Assembly (NCBI RefSeq): GCF_913057115.1
Contig: NZ_CAJXNN010000003.1
Location: 1-64,000, forward strand
From: an uncultured Roseovarius sp.
Lineage (GTDB): Bacteria; Pseudomonadota; Alphaproteobacteria; Rhodobacterales; Rhodobacteraceae
Reading direction: 5' to 3'
DNA length: 64,000 nucleotides
The position numbers and the translations under genes are program-made. The notes under the pieces were generated by a model that made no database searches, was not told where the DNA came from, and saw only the letters and a list, made by a program, of their open reading frames with translations. Of this stretch, positions 17,051 to 27,773 are shown in pieces. Position 1 is the first letter of the stretch, and each line of letters opens with the position of its first letter.

Positions 17051-17067
17051 CGAACACAAACGAACAT
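17051..17067. promoter_or_regulatory. Putative GlpR operator on the glpD side
   Basis: CGAACACAAACGAACA contains two CGAACA units exactly ten bases apart, one helical turn, about 70 bases before the glpD GTG. AACGAACAT is the exact reverse complement of ATGTTCGTT on the glpR side. Confidence 0.55.
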
Positions 17068-17138
17068 TTATGATTGACGATTGCCGCGCGTTTGTGGTTC
17101 GTTTTGTCGCAGACCCTAAGTGTGGGAGGAGAGCGCGC

Positions 17139-18731
17139 GTGGGCGGCAAGGGCACATCCAGTGATACGGTTGATCTGTTCGTTATCGGCGGCGGCATCAA
17201 CGGCTGTGGTATCGCGCGGGATGCCGCGGGGCGGGGCCTTTCCGTTGCCTTGGCGGAAATGAACGATCTGGCCTCGGCCACATCTTCGGCTTCGACCAAG
17301 CTGTTTCATGGCGGGTTGCGCTATCTGGAATATTTCGAGGTGCGTTTGGTGCGCGAGGCCTTGATCGAACGCGAAACCCTGCTGCGCGCGATGCCGCACA
17401 TCAGTTGGCCGATGCGCTTTGTCCTGCCCTATCACAAGGATATGCGGTTCGAGGGGGAAACGCCCACTTCGAAGCTGCTGAACTTTTTGATGCCTTGGAT
17501 GAAGGGGCGGCGGCCTGCCTGGCTGATCCGGCTTGGCCTGTTCATGTATGACCATCTGGGCGGGCGCAAGATTCTGCCGGCGACCAAAACGCTGGACCTT
17601 GGCCAAGCGCCCGAGGGTGCGCCGCTCAAGGATAAATTCCAGCGGGCCTTTGAATATTCCGACTGCTGGATCGAGGATAGCCGCCTTGTGGTACTCAATG
17701 CTCGCGACGCCGAAGCGCGCGGTGCGCGGATCATGACGCGGACCAAGGTGATGACGGCCACACGCGAGGGCGATCTGTGGGTGGTGGAGGTGGAAAACAC
17801 CGAGACCGGGCGGCGCGAAACCATTCATGCACGCGCCCTTGTCAATGCCGGTGGCCCTTGGGTGAAAGATGTGATCACCGGCACGCTGCGCCAGAACGCC
17901 AGCGCCGGTGTGCGCCTTGTGCGCGGCAGCCATATCGTTACCCGCCGCCTCTTTGATCACGACAAATGCTATTTCTTCCAAGGCACCGACGGGCGGATCA
18001 TTTTCGCCATTCCCTACGAGGGGGATTTCACCCTGATCGGGACAACGGATGTGGAGCATGAAGACCCGTCGGCCAAGCCCGAATGCACCGAGGATGAGGC
18101 GCAGTATTTGTGCGATTTCGCTTCAGAGTATTTCGAACAGCCGGTGACGCGCGACGATATCGTCTGGACCTATTCCGGTGTGCGCCCGCTTTATGACGAC
18201 GGGGCCAAATCGGCCACGGCGGCGACGCGCGATTACGTGCTCAAGCTGGAGGCCGAAGGCGGCGCGCCGGTGCTGAATGTCTTTGGTGGCAAGATCACCA
18301 CCTACCGCAAGCTGGCCGAGGCCGCACTGGCCAAGATCATGCCGTTCTTCGATCACGCCAAGGGTGAATGGACGGCGGGCGTTGCCCTGCCGGGGGGTGA
18401 TTTCGCGGTAGACGGCGTGCAGCGTCTGGTTGATGATCTAAAGTCCGTCTACCCGTTTTTGGATGACTATTGGGCTGGGCGTTTGGTGCGTGCCTATGGC
18501 ACGGAGGCGGTGGATGTTCTGGGCGATGCCACGGGCATGGAGGACCTTGGCCCGCATTTCGGCGCGACGCTGACCGGGCGCGAGGTGGCATGGATGATGC
18601 GCCACGAATACGCCCAGCGGGCCGAGGATATCGTCTGGCGGCGCACCCGTCTGGGCCTGCGGATGAGCGAGGCGCAGATCAAGGCGCTGGATAAATGGAT
18701 AACGTCAGGGGAGGCCATGGCCGCCGAATAA
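17139..18731 (+). CDS. glpD: Glycerol-3-phosphate dehydrogenase (aerobic, FAD)
   Basis: GlpD oxidises glycerol-3-phosphate to dihydroxyacetone phosphate at the inner membrane and passes electrons to quinone. The 530-residue product begins with the FAD-binding GGGINGCGIARDAAGRG. It then has TSSASTKLFHGGLRYLE, characteristic of GlpD. The start is GTG at 17139, fixed by GGAGGA nine bases upstream; an in-frame ATG at 17070 lies in the operator region. It heads the glpDSTPQUV transcript. Confidence 0.95.
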   Translation: MGGKGTSSDTVDLFVIGGGINGCGIARDAAGRGLSVALAEMNDLASATSSASTKLFHGGLRYLEYFEVRLVREALIERETLLRAMPHISWPMRFVLPYHKDMRFEGETPTSKLLNFLMPWMKGRRPAWLIRLGLFMYDHLGGRKILPATKTLDLGQAPEGAPLKDKFQRAFEYSDCWIEDSRLVVLNARDAEARGARIMTRTKVMTATREGDLWVVEVENTETGRRETIHARALVNAGGPWVKDVITGTLRQNASAGVRLVRGSHIVTRRLFDHDKCYFFQGTDGRIIFAIPYEGDFTLIGTTDVEHEDPSAKPECTEDEAQYLCDFASEYFEQPVTRDDIVWTYSGVRPLYDDGAKSATAATRDYVLKLEAEGGAPVLNVFGGKITTYRKLAEAALAKIMPFFDHAKGEWTAGVALPGGDFAVDGVQRLVDDLKSVYPFLDDYWAGRLVRAYGTEAVDVLGDATGMEDLGPHFGATLTGREVAWMMRHEYAQRAEDIVWRRTRLGLRMSEAQIKALDKWITSGEAMAAE

Positions 18732-18764
18732 GGCTGGCCGGGCCGTGAAGGAGGAACGACGCGG

Positions 18765-19853
18765 ATGACGCTGACACTGGATAGTGTGACCAAGGTGGTG
18801 AACGGGCAGGTGCATATCCACCCCACCGACCTGACGTTGGAAAAGGGCACGATGAATGTGCTTTTGGGGCCGACATTGTCGGGGAAGACCTCGCTCATGC
18901 GGTTGATGGCCGGGCTGGACGTGCCGAATGAAGGGCGCATCATGTGGAATGGTTCGGATGTCACCGGCATGCGGGTGCAGGATCGTCAGGTGGCGATGGT
19001 CTATCAGCAGTTCATCAACTACCCGTCGATGAGCGTTTATGACAACATCGCCTCGCCCCTGCGCCTGATGGGCAAGAAACCGGCCGAAATCGACGCAGCG
19101 GTGAAGAAAACCGCCGATCTGATGAAGCTGACCCCGATGTTGGACCGCAAGCCGCTGGAACTATCGGGCGGGCAGCAGCAACGCTGTGCCTTGGCGCGGG
19201 CGCTTGTGAAGGGCGCGGGGCTGGTTCTCTTGGATGAGCCGCTGGCGAACCTTGACTACAAGCTGCGCGAAGAATTGCGGATCGAGATCCCCAAGATTTT
19301 CGAGGAATCCGGCGCGATCTTCGTTTACGCCACGACCGAGCCGGAAGAGGCGCTTTTGCTGGGCGGCAATACCGCGACGCTTTGGGAAGGCCGTGTGACG
19401 CAGTTTGGCCGCACGCCCGATGTTTACCGCCGCCCCGTCGATGCCACCACCGCGAGGGTCTTTAGCGACCCGCCGATGAACTTCCTTCAGGTGTCGAAAA
19501 CCGGCAGCAAGCTGATGTTCGGCGATGGGCAGACCGCCCCCGCCACGGGCAAACTGGGTGAGTTGGCTGATGGCCGCTACACCGCCGGGTTCCGCCCCAA
19601 CCACCTTGAGATCGGCAAGCACACCGCCGATGCGATGCAGTTCACCACGCAACTGAGCGTGACGGAACTGACCGGCTCGGAAACCTTTGTGCACCTTGAT
19701 CATCATGGGGAGCGTTGGGTCGGCCTGATCCACGGGGTGCATGATCTGGAACTGGGGGCTGATCTGGATGTCTATCTGGACCCCAGCCACGTTTACGTCT
19801 TTGGCGAAGATGGCGCGCTTGTCGCGCCCGCCGCCTATGCGATTGCGGCTTGA
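18765..19853 (+). CDS. glpS: Glycerol ABC transporter ATP-binding subunit GlpS
   Basis: The 362-residue nucleotide-binding subunit has Walker A GPTLSGKTS (about residues 32-40), signature LSGGQQQR, Walker B LVLLDEPLANLD and a C-terminal MalK-type OB regulatory domain. With GlpT it would power the GlpPQ channel. The ATG follows AAGGAGGAAC and lies 33 bases after glpD. The H-loop reads YATTEPEEAL, with threonine where transporters of this class usually have histidine (YVTHDQ). The assignment follows the rhizobial glpSTPQUV order. Confidence 0.9.
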   Translation: MTLTLDSVTKVVNGQVHIHPTDLTLEKGTMNVLLGPTLSGKTSLMRLMAGLDVPNEGRIMWNGSDVTGMRVQDRQVAMVYQQFINYPSMSVYDNIASPLRLMGKKPAEIDAAVKKTADLMKLTPMLDRKPLELSGGQQQRCALARALVKGAGLVLLDEPLANLDYKLREELRIEIPKIFEESGAIFVYATTEPEEALLLGGNTATLWEGRVTQFGRTPDVYRRPVDATTARVFSDPPMNFLQVSKTGSKLMFGDGQTAPATGKLGELADGRYTAGFRPNHLEIGKHTADAMQFTTQLSVTELTGSETFVHLDHHGERWVGLIHGVHDLELGADLDVYLDPSHVYVFGEDGALVAPAAYAIAA

Positions 19854-19865
19854 GGGGGGCGCAGA

Positions 19866-20968
19866 ATGGCAAAGATCACCTTGGATAACCTCGCCCATTC
19901 CTACCTGCCCAACCCGGCCAGTGAAGATGACTTCGCGCTGAAAGAACTCAACCACGATTGGGACGATGGCGCGGCCTATGCCCTTCTGGGGTCGTCGGGC
20001 TGTGGTAAGTCCACGCTTCTCAATATTATTTCGGGGCTTTTGCACCCCTCGCAGGGCCGTATTCTGTTTGATGGGCAAGACGTGACCAACGCGCCCACCG
20101 CCGCGCGCAACATCGCGCAGGTGTTCCAGTTTCCGGTTGTCTACGACACCATGACCGTGCGCGATAACCTTGCCTTTCCGCTGCGCAACCGGGGCCGGGA
20201 CGAGGCCTATGTCGCCGAACGGGTGCAGGAAGTGGCCCGCATGATCGGCATGGAAGAGGAACTGTCGCGCAAGGCGCGGGGCCTCACCGCCGATGCCAAG
20301 CAAAAGATCAGCCTTGGCCGGGGCATGGTGCGCAAGGACGTGAATGCCCTGTTGTTCGATGAGCCGCTGACGGTGATCGACCCGCATATGAAATGGGAAT
20401 TGCGCACGCAGTTGAAGAAACTGCACCACGATTTCGGCCACACGATGATCTACGTCACCCACGACCAGACCGAGGCCCTGACCTTCGCCGATAAGGTGGT
20501 GGTGATGTACGATGGCCGCGTCGTGCAGATCGGCACGCCGGAAGAGCTGTTTGAGCGTCCCGAGCATACCTTCGTGGGCTATTTCATCGGCTCACCGGGG
20601 ATGAACGTGATCCCCGCCAAGGTGGAAGGCAAACAGGCCTATATCAACGGCTCGGCCCTTGATCTGGGTGCCGCCTATGGCGCGCTTGAAGGCAAGGTGG
20701 AAATCGGTGTGCGGCCTGAATTTGCCCGCCTTTCCGACAGCGACGGCTTGCCCGTCAAAGTGCGCCGGGTCGAGGACGTAGGCCGCCACAAGATCGTGCG
20801 CGCCGAGTTTTTCGGCAACGATATCAACATCATCGCAGGTGAGGGCGAAGAGATTGGCGCGGACAAGACGCGCGTCACCTTCGACCCTGCGCATGTCAAC
20901 GTTTACGCCAATGACTGGCGGGTCGCGCCAGAAGGCGCGCGTAAAGGACCTGTGGGGGAGGCCGCGTA

Positions 20969-20969
<1 letters not shown>
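19866..20969 (+). CDS. glpT: Glycerol ABC transporter ATP-binding subunit GlpT
   Basis: The 367-residue second nucleotide-binding subunit has an intact Walker A GSSGCGKST, Walker B LLFDEPLTVIDP and H-loop YVTHDQTEAL. The signature motif is degenerate: LTADAKQKISLGRG replaces LSGGQQQR. GlpS shows the opposite pattern, a good signature with an altered H-loop, so the heterodimer probably has one competent and one impaired ATP site. A MalK-type C-terminal domain follows. It starts twelve bases after glpS and shares one base with glpP. Confidence 0.9.
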
Positions 20970-22696
<1,727 letters not shown>

Positions 22697-22711
22697 GGGA
22701 GGAAACAGACT

Positions 22712-22984
22712 ATGGACTGGATGGCATGGACCCTACCGACCGCCGCATTCTTTGGCGTCATCGCCCTGCTGCTGATCACCTTCACGGTGCTGGCGATCAA
22801 ATTCCCCGAAACCCCGCGCACCGGGATTTTGCGGATCGAAACCACGCGGGGTGATCGTTTGTTCATCACGCTTCTCGGCTCGGCCTTTATCAATCTGGCT
22901 TGGCTGGGCCTTGTCGGCGCAAACCAACCCTATGCGCTGATCCTTTGCCTGATCTACGCCGCAGCGGTCTTTCGCTGGGTGTAG
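22712..22984 (+). CDS. glpU: Small membrane protein GlpU (DUF2160)
   Basis: The 90-residue protein has two or three hydrophobic helices (MDWMAWTLPTAAFFGVIALL and the segment from about residue 50 on). A conserved amphipathic middle, ETPRTGILRIETTRGDRLF, lies between them. It matches the small DUF2160 protein encoded between the permease and binding-protein genes of rhizobial glycerol operons. Its role is unknown. GGAGGAAAC precedes the ATG. Confidence 0.88.
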   Translation: MDWMAWTLPTAAFFGVIALLLITFTVLAIKFPETPRTGILRIETTRGDRLFITLLGSAFINLAWLGLVGANQPYALILCLIYAAAVFRWV

Positions 22985-23072
22985 GGCGGACCTGCGCCCG
23001 GGACCGGAGGAGACCGGGCGCCAACCTTCAAGATCCTCAATGACAAGATTGGTTCTAACTGGGAGGAAAGCC

Positions 23073-24800
23073 ATGAACCTTAACCTCAAATCCACAACCG
23101 CGCTGGGCCTTGCCCTGTCGCTTCTGACCGGACCGGGTTTCGCCGGGATGGAGGAAGCGCGGGAATTCCTTGATGCGGAAATCGGTGAGCTGTCGGTGCT
23201 GGATCGTGCCGAGCAAGAGGCCGAAATGCAGTGGTTCATCGACGCGGCACAGCCCTTTGCGGGCATGGATATTCGCGTTGTGTCAGAAACCATCACCACC
23301 CACGAATACGAGGCCAAGGTTCTGGCCCCGGCGTTTTCGGCCATCACCGGCATCAACATCACCCACGACCTGATCGGTGAAGGTGACGTTGTCGAGAAAC
23401 TGCAAACGCAGATGCAGTCGGGCGAAAACATCTATGACGCCTATATCAACGACTCGGACCTGATCGGCACCCACTGGCGCTATCAGCAGGTGCGCAACCT
23501 GACCGATTGGATGGCAGGTGAAGGCGCGGATGTGACCAATCCAGGGCTAGATGTCGATGATTTCATCGGCACGCAGTTCACCACCGGCCCCGATGGCAAG
23601 CTTTACCAACTGCCCGACCAGCAGTTCGCGAACCTTTACTGGTTCCGCTATGACTGGTTCACGCATCCCAAATCGAAAGAGGACTTCAAAGCCGCCTATG
23701 GCTACGACCTTGGCGTTCCCGTGAACTGGTCGGCCTATGAGGATATTGCCGAGTTCTTCACCGGGCGCGATATGTCCTATGCCGGTGGTCCGTCGTCAGA
23801 AGTCTACGGCAACATGGACTACGGCAAGAAAGACCCCAGCCTCGGCTGGCGCTTCACCGATGCCTGGATGTCCATGGCAGGGATGGGCGACGTGGGTGAA
23901 CCCAACGGCCTGCCGGTCGATGAATGGGGCATCCGCGTGAACGAAAACAGCCAGCCCACGGGGTCTTGCGTCGCACGCGGCGGGGCCACCAACAGCCCGG
24001 CGGCGGTCTACGCGATTGAGAAATACACCAAGTGGCTCAATGAATACTCGCCGCCCGCCGCGGCCGGTATGACCTTTGGTGAGGCTGGCCCGGTTCCGGC
24101 CCAAGGCAACGTCGCGCAACAAATGTTCTGGTACACCGCCTTTACCGCCGACATGGTGGGTGATGGCGCGGAGGCCGTTCTCAACGACGATGGCACGCCC
24201 AAGTGGCGCATGGCCCCCAGCCCGCACGGTGCCTATTGGGAAGACGGCATGAAAGTCGGCTACCAAGACGCCGGTAGCTGGACCTTGATGAAGTCGACCC
24301 CGGTGGATCGTGCCAAGGCCGCGTGGCTCTATGCACAGTTCGTGACCTCGAAAACCGTGGACCTGAAGAAGGCACATACCGGCCTGACCTTCATCCGCGA
24401 ATCCACGATCAACCACGAAAGCTTCACCGAGCGGGCACCGAAACTGGGCGGTCTTGTGGAATTCTACCGCAGCCCGGCCCGGACCCAGTGGTCGCCCACC
24501 GGCACCAACGTGCCTGACTACCCCAAGCTGGCACAGCTGTGGTGGCAGAACATCGGCGATGCTTCCTCGGGTGCGAAATCGGCCCAAGAAGCACTGGATA
24601 GCCTTTGCGCGCAACAAGAACGCGTGCTTGAGCGTCTGGAACGCGCCGGTGTGCAGGGCGATCTTGGCCCCAAACTCAACGAGGAACGCGACCCCGATTA
24701 TTGGCTGAGCCAACCGGGTGCGCCGAAGGCCAAGTTGGACAACGAAAAGCCCGCGCCGGAAACCGTCGACTATGACGAGCTTCTGGCCAGCTGGAAGTAA
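23073..24800 (+). CDS. glpV: Glycerol ABC transporter substrate-binding protein GlpV
   Basis: The 575-residue product has a signal peptide (MNLNLKSTTALGLALSLLTG, cleavage near GFAG) and an extracellular solute-binding family 1 fold, with IKxxx-type lobes typical of large carbohydrate/polyol binders. GGAGG eight bases before ATG 23073 sets the start; the upstream in-frame ATG at 23040 has no such site. It is unusually long for the family, as in rhizobial GlpV. It ends the main glp transcript and a terminator follows. Confidence 0.9.
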   Translation: MNLNLKSTTALGLALSLLTGPGFAGMEEAREFLDAEIGELSVLDRAEQEAEMQWFIDAAQPFAGMDIRVVSETITTHEYEAKVLAPAFSAITGINITHDLIGEGDVVEKLQTQMQSGENIYDAYINDSDLIGTHWRYQQVRNLTDWMAGEGADVTNPGLDVDDFIGTQFTTGPDGKLYQLPDQQFANLYWFRYDWFTHPKSKEDFKAAYGYDLGVPVNWSAYEDIAEFFTGRDMSYAGGPSSEVYGNMDYGKKDPSLGWRFTDAWMSMAGMGDVGEPNGLPVDEWGIRVNENSQPTGSCVARGGATNSPAAVYAIEKYTKWLNEYSPPAAAGMTFGEAGPVPAQGNVAQQMFWYTAFTADMVGDGAEAVLNDDGTPKWRMAPSPHGAYWEDGMKVGYQDAGSWTLMKSTPVDRAKAAWLYAQFVTSKTVDLKKAHTGLTFIRESTINHESFTERAPKLGGLVEFYRSPARTQWSPTGTNVPDYPKLAQLWWQNIGDASSGAKSAQEALDSLCAQQERVLERLERAGVQGDLGPKLNEERDPDYWLSQPGAPKAKLDNEKPAPETVDYDELLASWK

Positions 24801-24898
24801 ACCTCCCGCCGGGGGCGCGACGATTGCGTGGCCCCGGCCCTCTTCTCCCTGACGGACCTTTGGGTATCGCTTGCATGATGCCGCTGTCCGATTACTCT

Positions 24899-24929
24899 GC
24901 GGCCGCTGGGCCTCTGGCGGCCGCTTTTT
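24899..24929 (+). terminator. Terminator between glpV and glpK
   Basis: GCGGCCGC (24899-24906) pairs with GCGGCCGC (24917-24924) around a ten-base loop, followed by TTTTT. It lies 98 bases after glpV and 33 bases before glpK, so it may attenuate glpK expression. Confidence 0.8.
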
Positions 24930-24961
24930 CATGACCAACACGACGCGCGGGGGATACCACC

Positions 24962-26470
24962 ATGACCCATATTCTGGCCATTGACCAAGGCACCACCTCA
25001 AGCCGGGCCATCCTGTTCAATCAAGAGATGAAGCTGGTCGCCACCGCGCAGGAAGAATTCCCACAGCATTATCCCGATTCCGGCTGGGTCGAACATGACC
25101 CGGCGGACCTGTGGTCAACCACCGCTGGCACCTGCCGCGCGGTGATCGAACGTGCAGGGCTAAGCGTCGCGGATGTCACCGCCATCGGCATCACCAACCA
25201 ACGCGAAACGACGGTTGTTTGGGACAAGCAGACAGGCGAGCCGATTTACAACGCCATCGTCTGGCAGGATCGCCGCACATCTGAGTTATGCCGCACCCTG
25301 CGCGATGCGGGGCACGAGGCGATGGTCACCGACCGCACCGGCCTTTTGCTGGATCCCTATTTCTCGGGCACCAAACTGAAATGGATCCTCGATAACGTCG
25401 AAGGCGCCCGCGCCCGCGCCGAGGCGGGGGAGTTGCTGTTCGGTACCGTCGATACCTTCCTGATCTGGAAACTGACGGGCGGGGCGGTGCATGCCACCGA
25501 CGCCACCAATGCCGCGCGCACCCTGCTATATGACATTCGCAAGGGGCGGTGGAGTTCCACGATCTGCGATTTGCTGGACATCCCGCACAACATGCTGCCC
25601 GAGGTGCGCGACAGTGCCGATGATTATGGCATGGTGCGCGATGACCTGTTCGGCCGCGAAATCCCCATTCGTGGCGTGGCGGGCGACCAACAGGCCGCCA
25701 CCGTCGGGCAGGCCTGTTTCGCGCCGGGGATGCTGAAATCCACCTATGGCACAGGCTGTTTTGCCCTGCTCAACACCGGCGATACACCGGTGGTGTCGCA
25801 AAATCGCTTGCTCACCACGATTGCCTATCAACTGGATGGCAAACCCACCTATGCGCTGGAAGGCTCGATCTTTATCGCGGGGGCGGTTGTGCAATGGCTG
25901 CGCGATGGGCTGAAAATCATCCGCGAAGCCTCGGAAACCCAACCCTTGGCAGAAGGTGCGGACCCTGCGCAAAACGTCGTGCTGGTGCCCGCCTTCACCG
26001 GGCTTGGCGCGCCCTATTGGAATGCCGAATGTCGCGGTGCTGTCTTTGGCCTGACGCGCAATTCGCGGCCACAGGAATTTGCCCGCGCGGCGCTCGAAAG
26101 CGTGGGCTATCAAACCCGCGATCTGCTGGAAGCGATGCGTAGCGATTGGGCCGCCGAAGGCGGCGCTGCCCTGCGCGATGGTGGGGCCGAAACCCTGCGC
26201 GTCGATGGCGGGATGAGCGCCAGCGATTGGGCGATGCAATTCCTGTCGGACATCATCGACGCGCCGGTGGACCGTCCCGAGGTTCTGGAAACCACGGCGC
26301 TTGGGGCGGCTTGGCTGGCCGGGATGCAGGTGGGGCTATACCCGGGGCTTGAGGAGTTTGCCCAGACATGGGCGCTGGACCGAAAGTTCACGCCCGACAT
26401 GAACGACGTCACCCGCGCCCGCAAATACGACGCATGGAAACGCGCGGTGAATGCGACTTTGAGTTTTTGA
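24962..26470 (+). CDS. glpK: Glycerol kinase
   Basis: GlpK phosphorylates glycerol with ATP, trapping it in the cell. The 502-residue product begins [17 protein letters not shown], the FGGY kinase phosphate-binding motif. It also contains [24 protein letters not shown] and [22 protein letters not shown] precedes the ATG. It is separated from glpV by a terminator but belongs to the same pathway, feeding GlpD. Confidence 0.97.
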   Translation: MTHILAIDQGTTSSRAILFNQEMKLVATAQEEFPQHYPDSGWVEHDPADLWSTTAGTCRAVIERAGLSVADVTAIGITNQRETTVVWDKQTGEPIYNAIVWQDRRTSELCRTLRDAGHEAMVTDRTGLLLDPYFSGTKLKWILDNVEGARARAEAGELLFGTVDTFLIWKLTGGAVHATDATNAARTLLYDIRKGRWSSTICDLLDIPHNMLPEVRDSADDYGMVRDDLFGREIPIRGVAGDQQAATVGQACFAPGMLKSTYGTGCFALLNTGDTPVVSQNRLLTTIAYQLDGKPTYALEGSIFIAGAVVQWLRDGLKIIREASETQPLAEGADPAQNVVLVPAFTGLGAPYWNAECRGAVFGLTRNSRPQEFARAALESVGYQTRDLLEAMRSDWAAEGGAALRDGGAETLRVDGGMSASDWAMQFLSDIIDAPVDRPEVLETTALGAAWLAGMQVGLYPGLEEFAQTWALDRKFTPDMNDVTRARKYDAWKRAVNATLSF

Positions 26471-26520
26471 ACCTCTAAGGTGCTTTACGTCCTAGGGTCG
26501 CGGAACCCAGGTCTCACGCC

Positions 26521-26588
26521 GGGGTCGCTCATCGCTGCGCTTTTCGCGAAGAAGTCCGTCAGGACTGATGAGCGAGCTCCAGAGGCCT
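26521..26588. repeat. Structured intergenic element, family A, copy 1
   Basis: The outer stem TCGCTCATC (26525-26533) pairs with GATGAGCGA (26567-26575). An inner stem AGTCC/GGACT closes loop GTCA (26553-26566), and TTCGCGAA lies between. The same layout occurs at 39614-39683. It fills the spacer between convergent glpK and the AlkB-like gene. Confidence 0.7.
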
Positions 26589-26594
26589 AATTCC

Positions 26595-27737
26595 CTAAGA
26601 CGCCCCGCGCGGCATCGGTGTTTGCCCCTTGTTATAGGGCTTCCAGTCGTTCACCTCGGGGTAATACATCTTGCGCCATTTGCGCACGCGCGGGTTCATC
26701 ACTCGCCGCCAGATGGGTGGCACCATCGCCGCCATGGTCATCACCGGGTAACCATAGGGAAGCTGCGGTGCCTCGGCCTCGGTATAGTTCTGCAAAAGCG
26801 GGAACCGCCGCTCGGGCTTGTAATGGTGGTCCGAGTGCCGTTGCAGGTTGATCAAAAGCCAGTTCGAGGCCTTATGCGCCGCGTTCCAGCTATGGCGCGG
26901 TTTGACATGCTCATACTTGCCATCGCCCAGATGTTTGCGGGTCAGGCCATAGTGTTCGACGTAATTGGTCAGCTCCAATTGCCAGATCGACACGAAGGCC
27001 TGCCAGATGAACAGCAACAGGCCAACCCAACCGCCCAAAAGCACCGCCAGAATGATCATATAAAGATCAAGCGCCCAGTATTTCCAAAACGGGTTGGTGT
27101 GGTGCCACCACGGCAGCCCTTTGCGCGCCAGCATGGCCTTTTCGGCGCGAAAGGCCGAGGCATAAGTTTCCCCCAGAACTCGCGCGAAATAGCGGGGAAA
27201 CCCCTCGTTATAGCGCGCGGTCACCGCATCGCGCGGCGTGCCGACATAGCGGTGATGCACCTGCAAATGCTCGGTATGGAAATGTGAATAGAGCACCATG
27301 GAGAGCAACCCATCGGCCAACCATCGCTCCCCCTTGTCCTTTTGGTGCATCAACTCGTGCGAATAGACGATGCCCACGGTGCCGGTGATTACGCCCACCC
27401 CGAAGAACAGCACGATCTTTTCGAGACCCGACAGATGCTCTGCCCCCGGCACATACCAGACCATCCAGAACAGCAGGCAAAACTGGATCGGGGCCCAAAG
27501 CAGGGTAATCGCCCTGTACCATTTCAGTTGATCTTCGCCGGTTTCCAGATCGGCGTTTTCGAGGTTAAGGCCCAGAAAGGCATCAAGGATCGAAAACAGG
27601 TACCAGGTCATCACCGGCAAAAGCACCACTGTCCAGCCACCCTGAAGCGCACCAAGAATGGCTACAGGGACCAGCAGAAGCGACATCCAGAAGGGAACAG
27701 CATTGCGGAACTTGGCGACCTGGGCGGGGGGGATCAT
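26595..27737 (-). CDS. alkB: AlkB-family membrane di-iron hydroxylase
   Basis: The 380-residue protein has about six hydrophobic helices and histidine clusters of membrane fatty-acid-desaturase/alkane-hydroxylase type. These are HELMHQK, EHLQVHHRYV, NYVEHYGLTRKH and LQRHSDHH. These histidines bind two irons. Canonical AlkB has HE..HK and EH..GHH, so Gln and Val replace conserved Lys and Gly here. The substrate may be an alkane or another hydrocarbon. No rubredoxin or rubredoxin reductase gene is beside it. ATG at 27737 follows GGAGA; the longer frame would start at TTG. Confidence 0.85.
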   Translation of the reverse strand: MIPPAQVAKFRNAVPFWMSLLLVPVAILGALQGGWTVVLLPVMTWYLFSILDAFLGLNLENADLETGEDQLKWYRAITLLWAPIQFCLLFWMVWYVPGAEHLSGLEKIVLFFGVGVITGTVGIVYSHELMHQKDKGERWLADGLLSMVLYSHFHTEHLQVHHRYVGTPRDAVTARYNEGFPRYFARVLGETYASAFRAEKAMLARKGLPWWHHTNPFWKYWALDLYMIILAVLLGGWVGLLLFIWQAFVSIWQLELTNYVEHYGLTRKHLGDGKYEHVKPRHSWNAAHKASNWLLINLQRHSDHHYKPERRFPLLQNYTEAEAPQLPYGYPVMTMAAMVPPIWRRVMNPRVRKWRKMYYPEVNDWKPYNKGQTPMPRGAS

Positions 27738-27773
27738 GGGGCTTTCTCCGAGGGACAATACTGAAAACTTGGC

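Noticed and set aside
19161-20567. A 468-residue open frame on the minus strand
   Set aside because: It covers glpS and glpT, both secure by their ATPase motifs, and shows no domain of its own.
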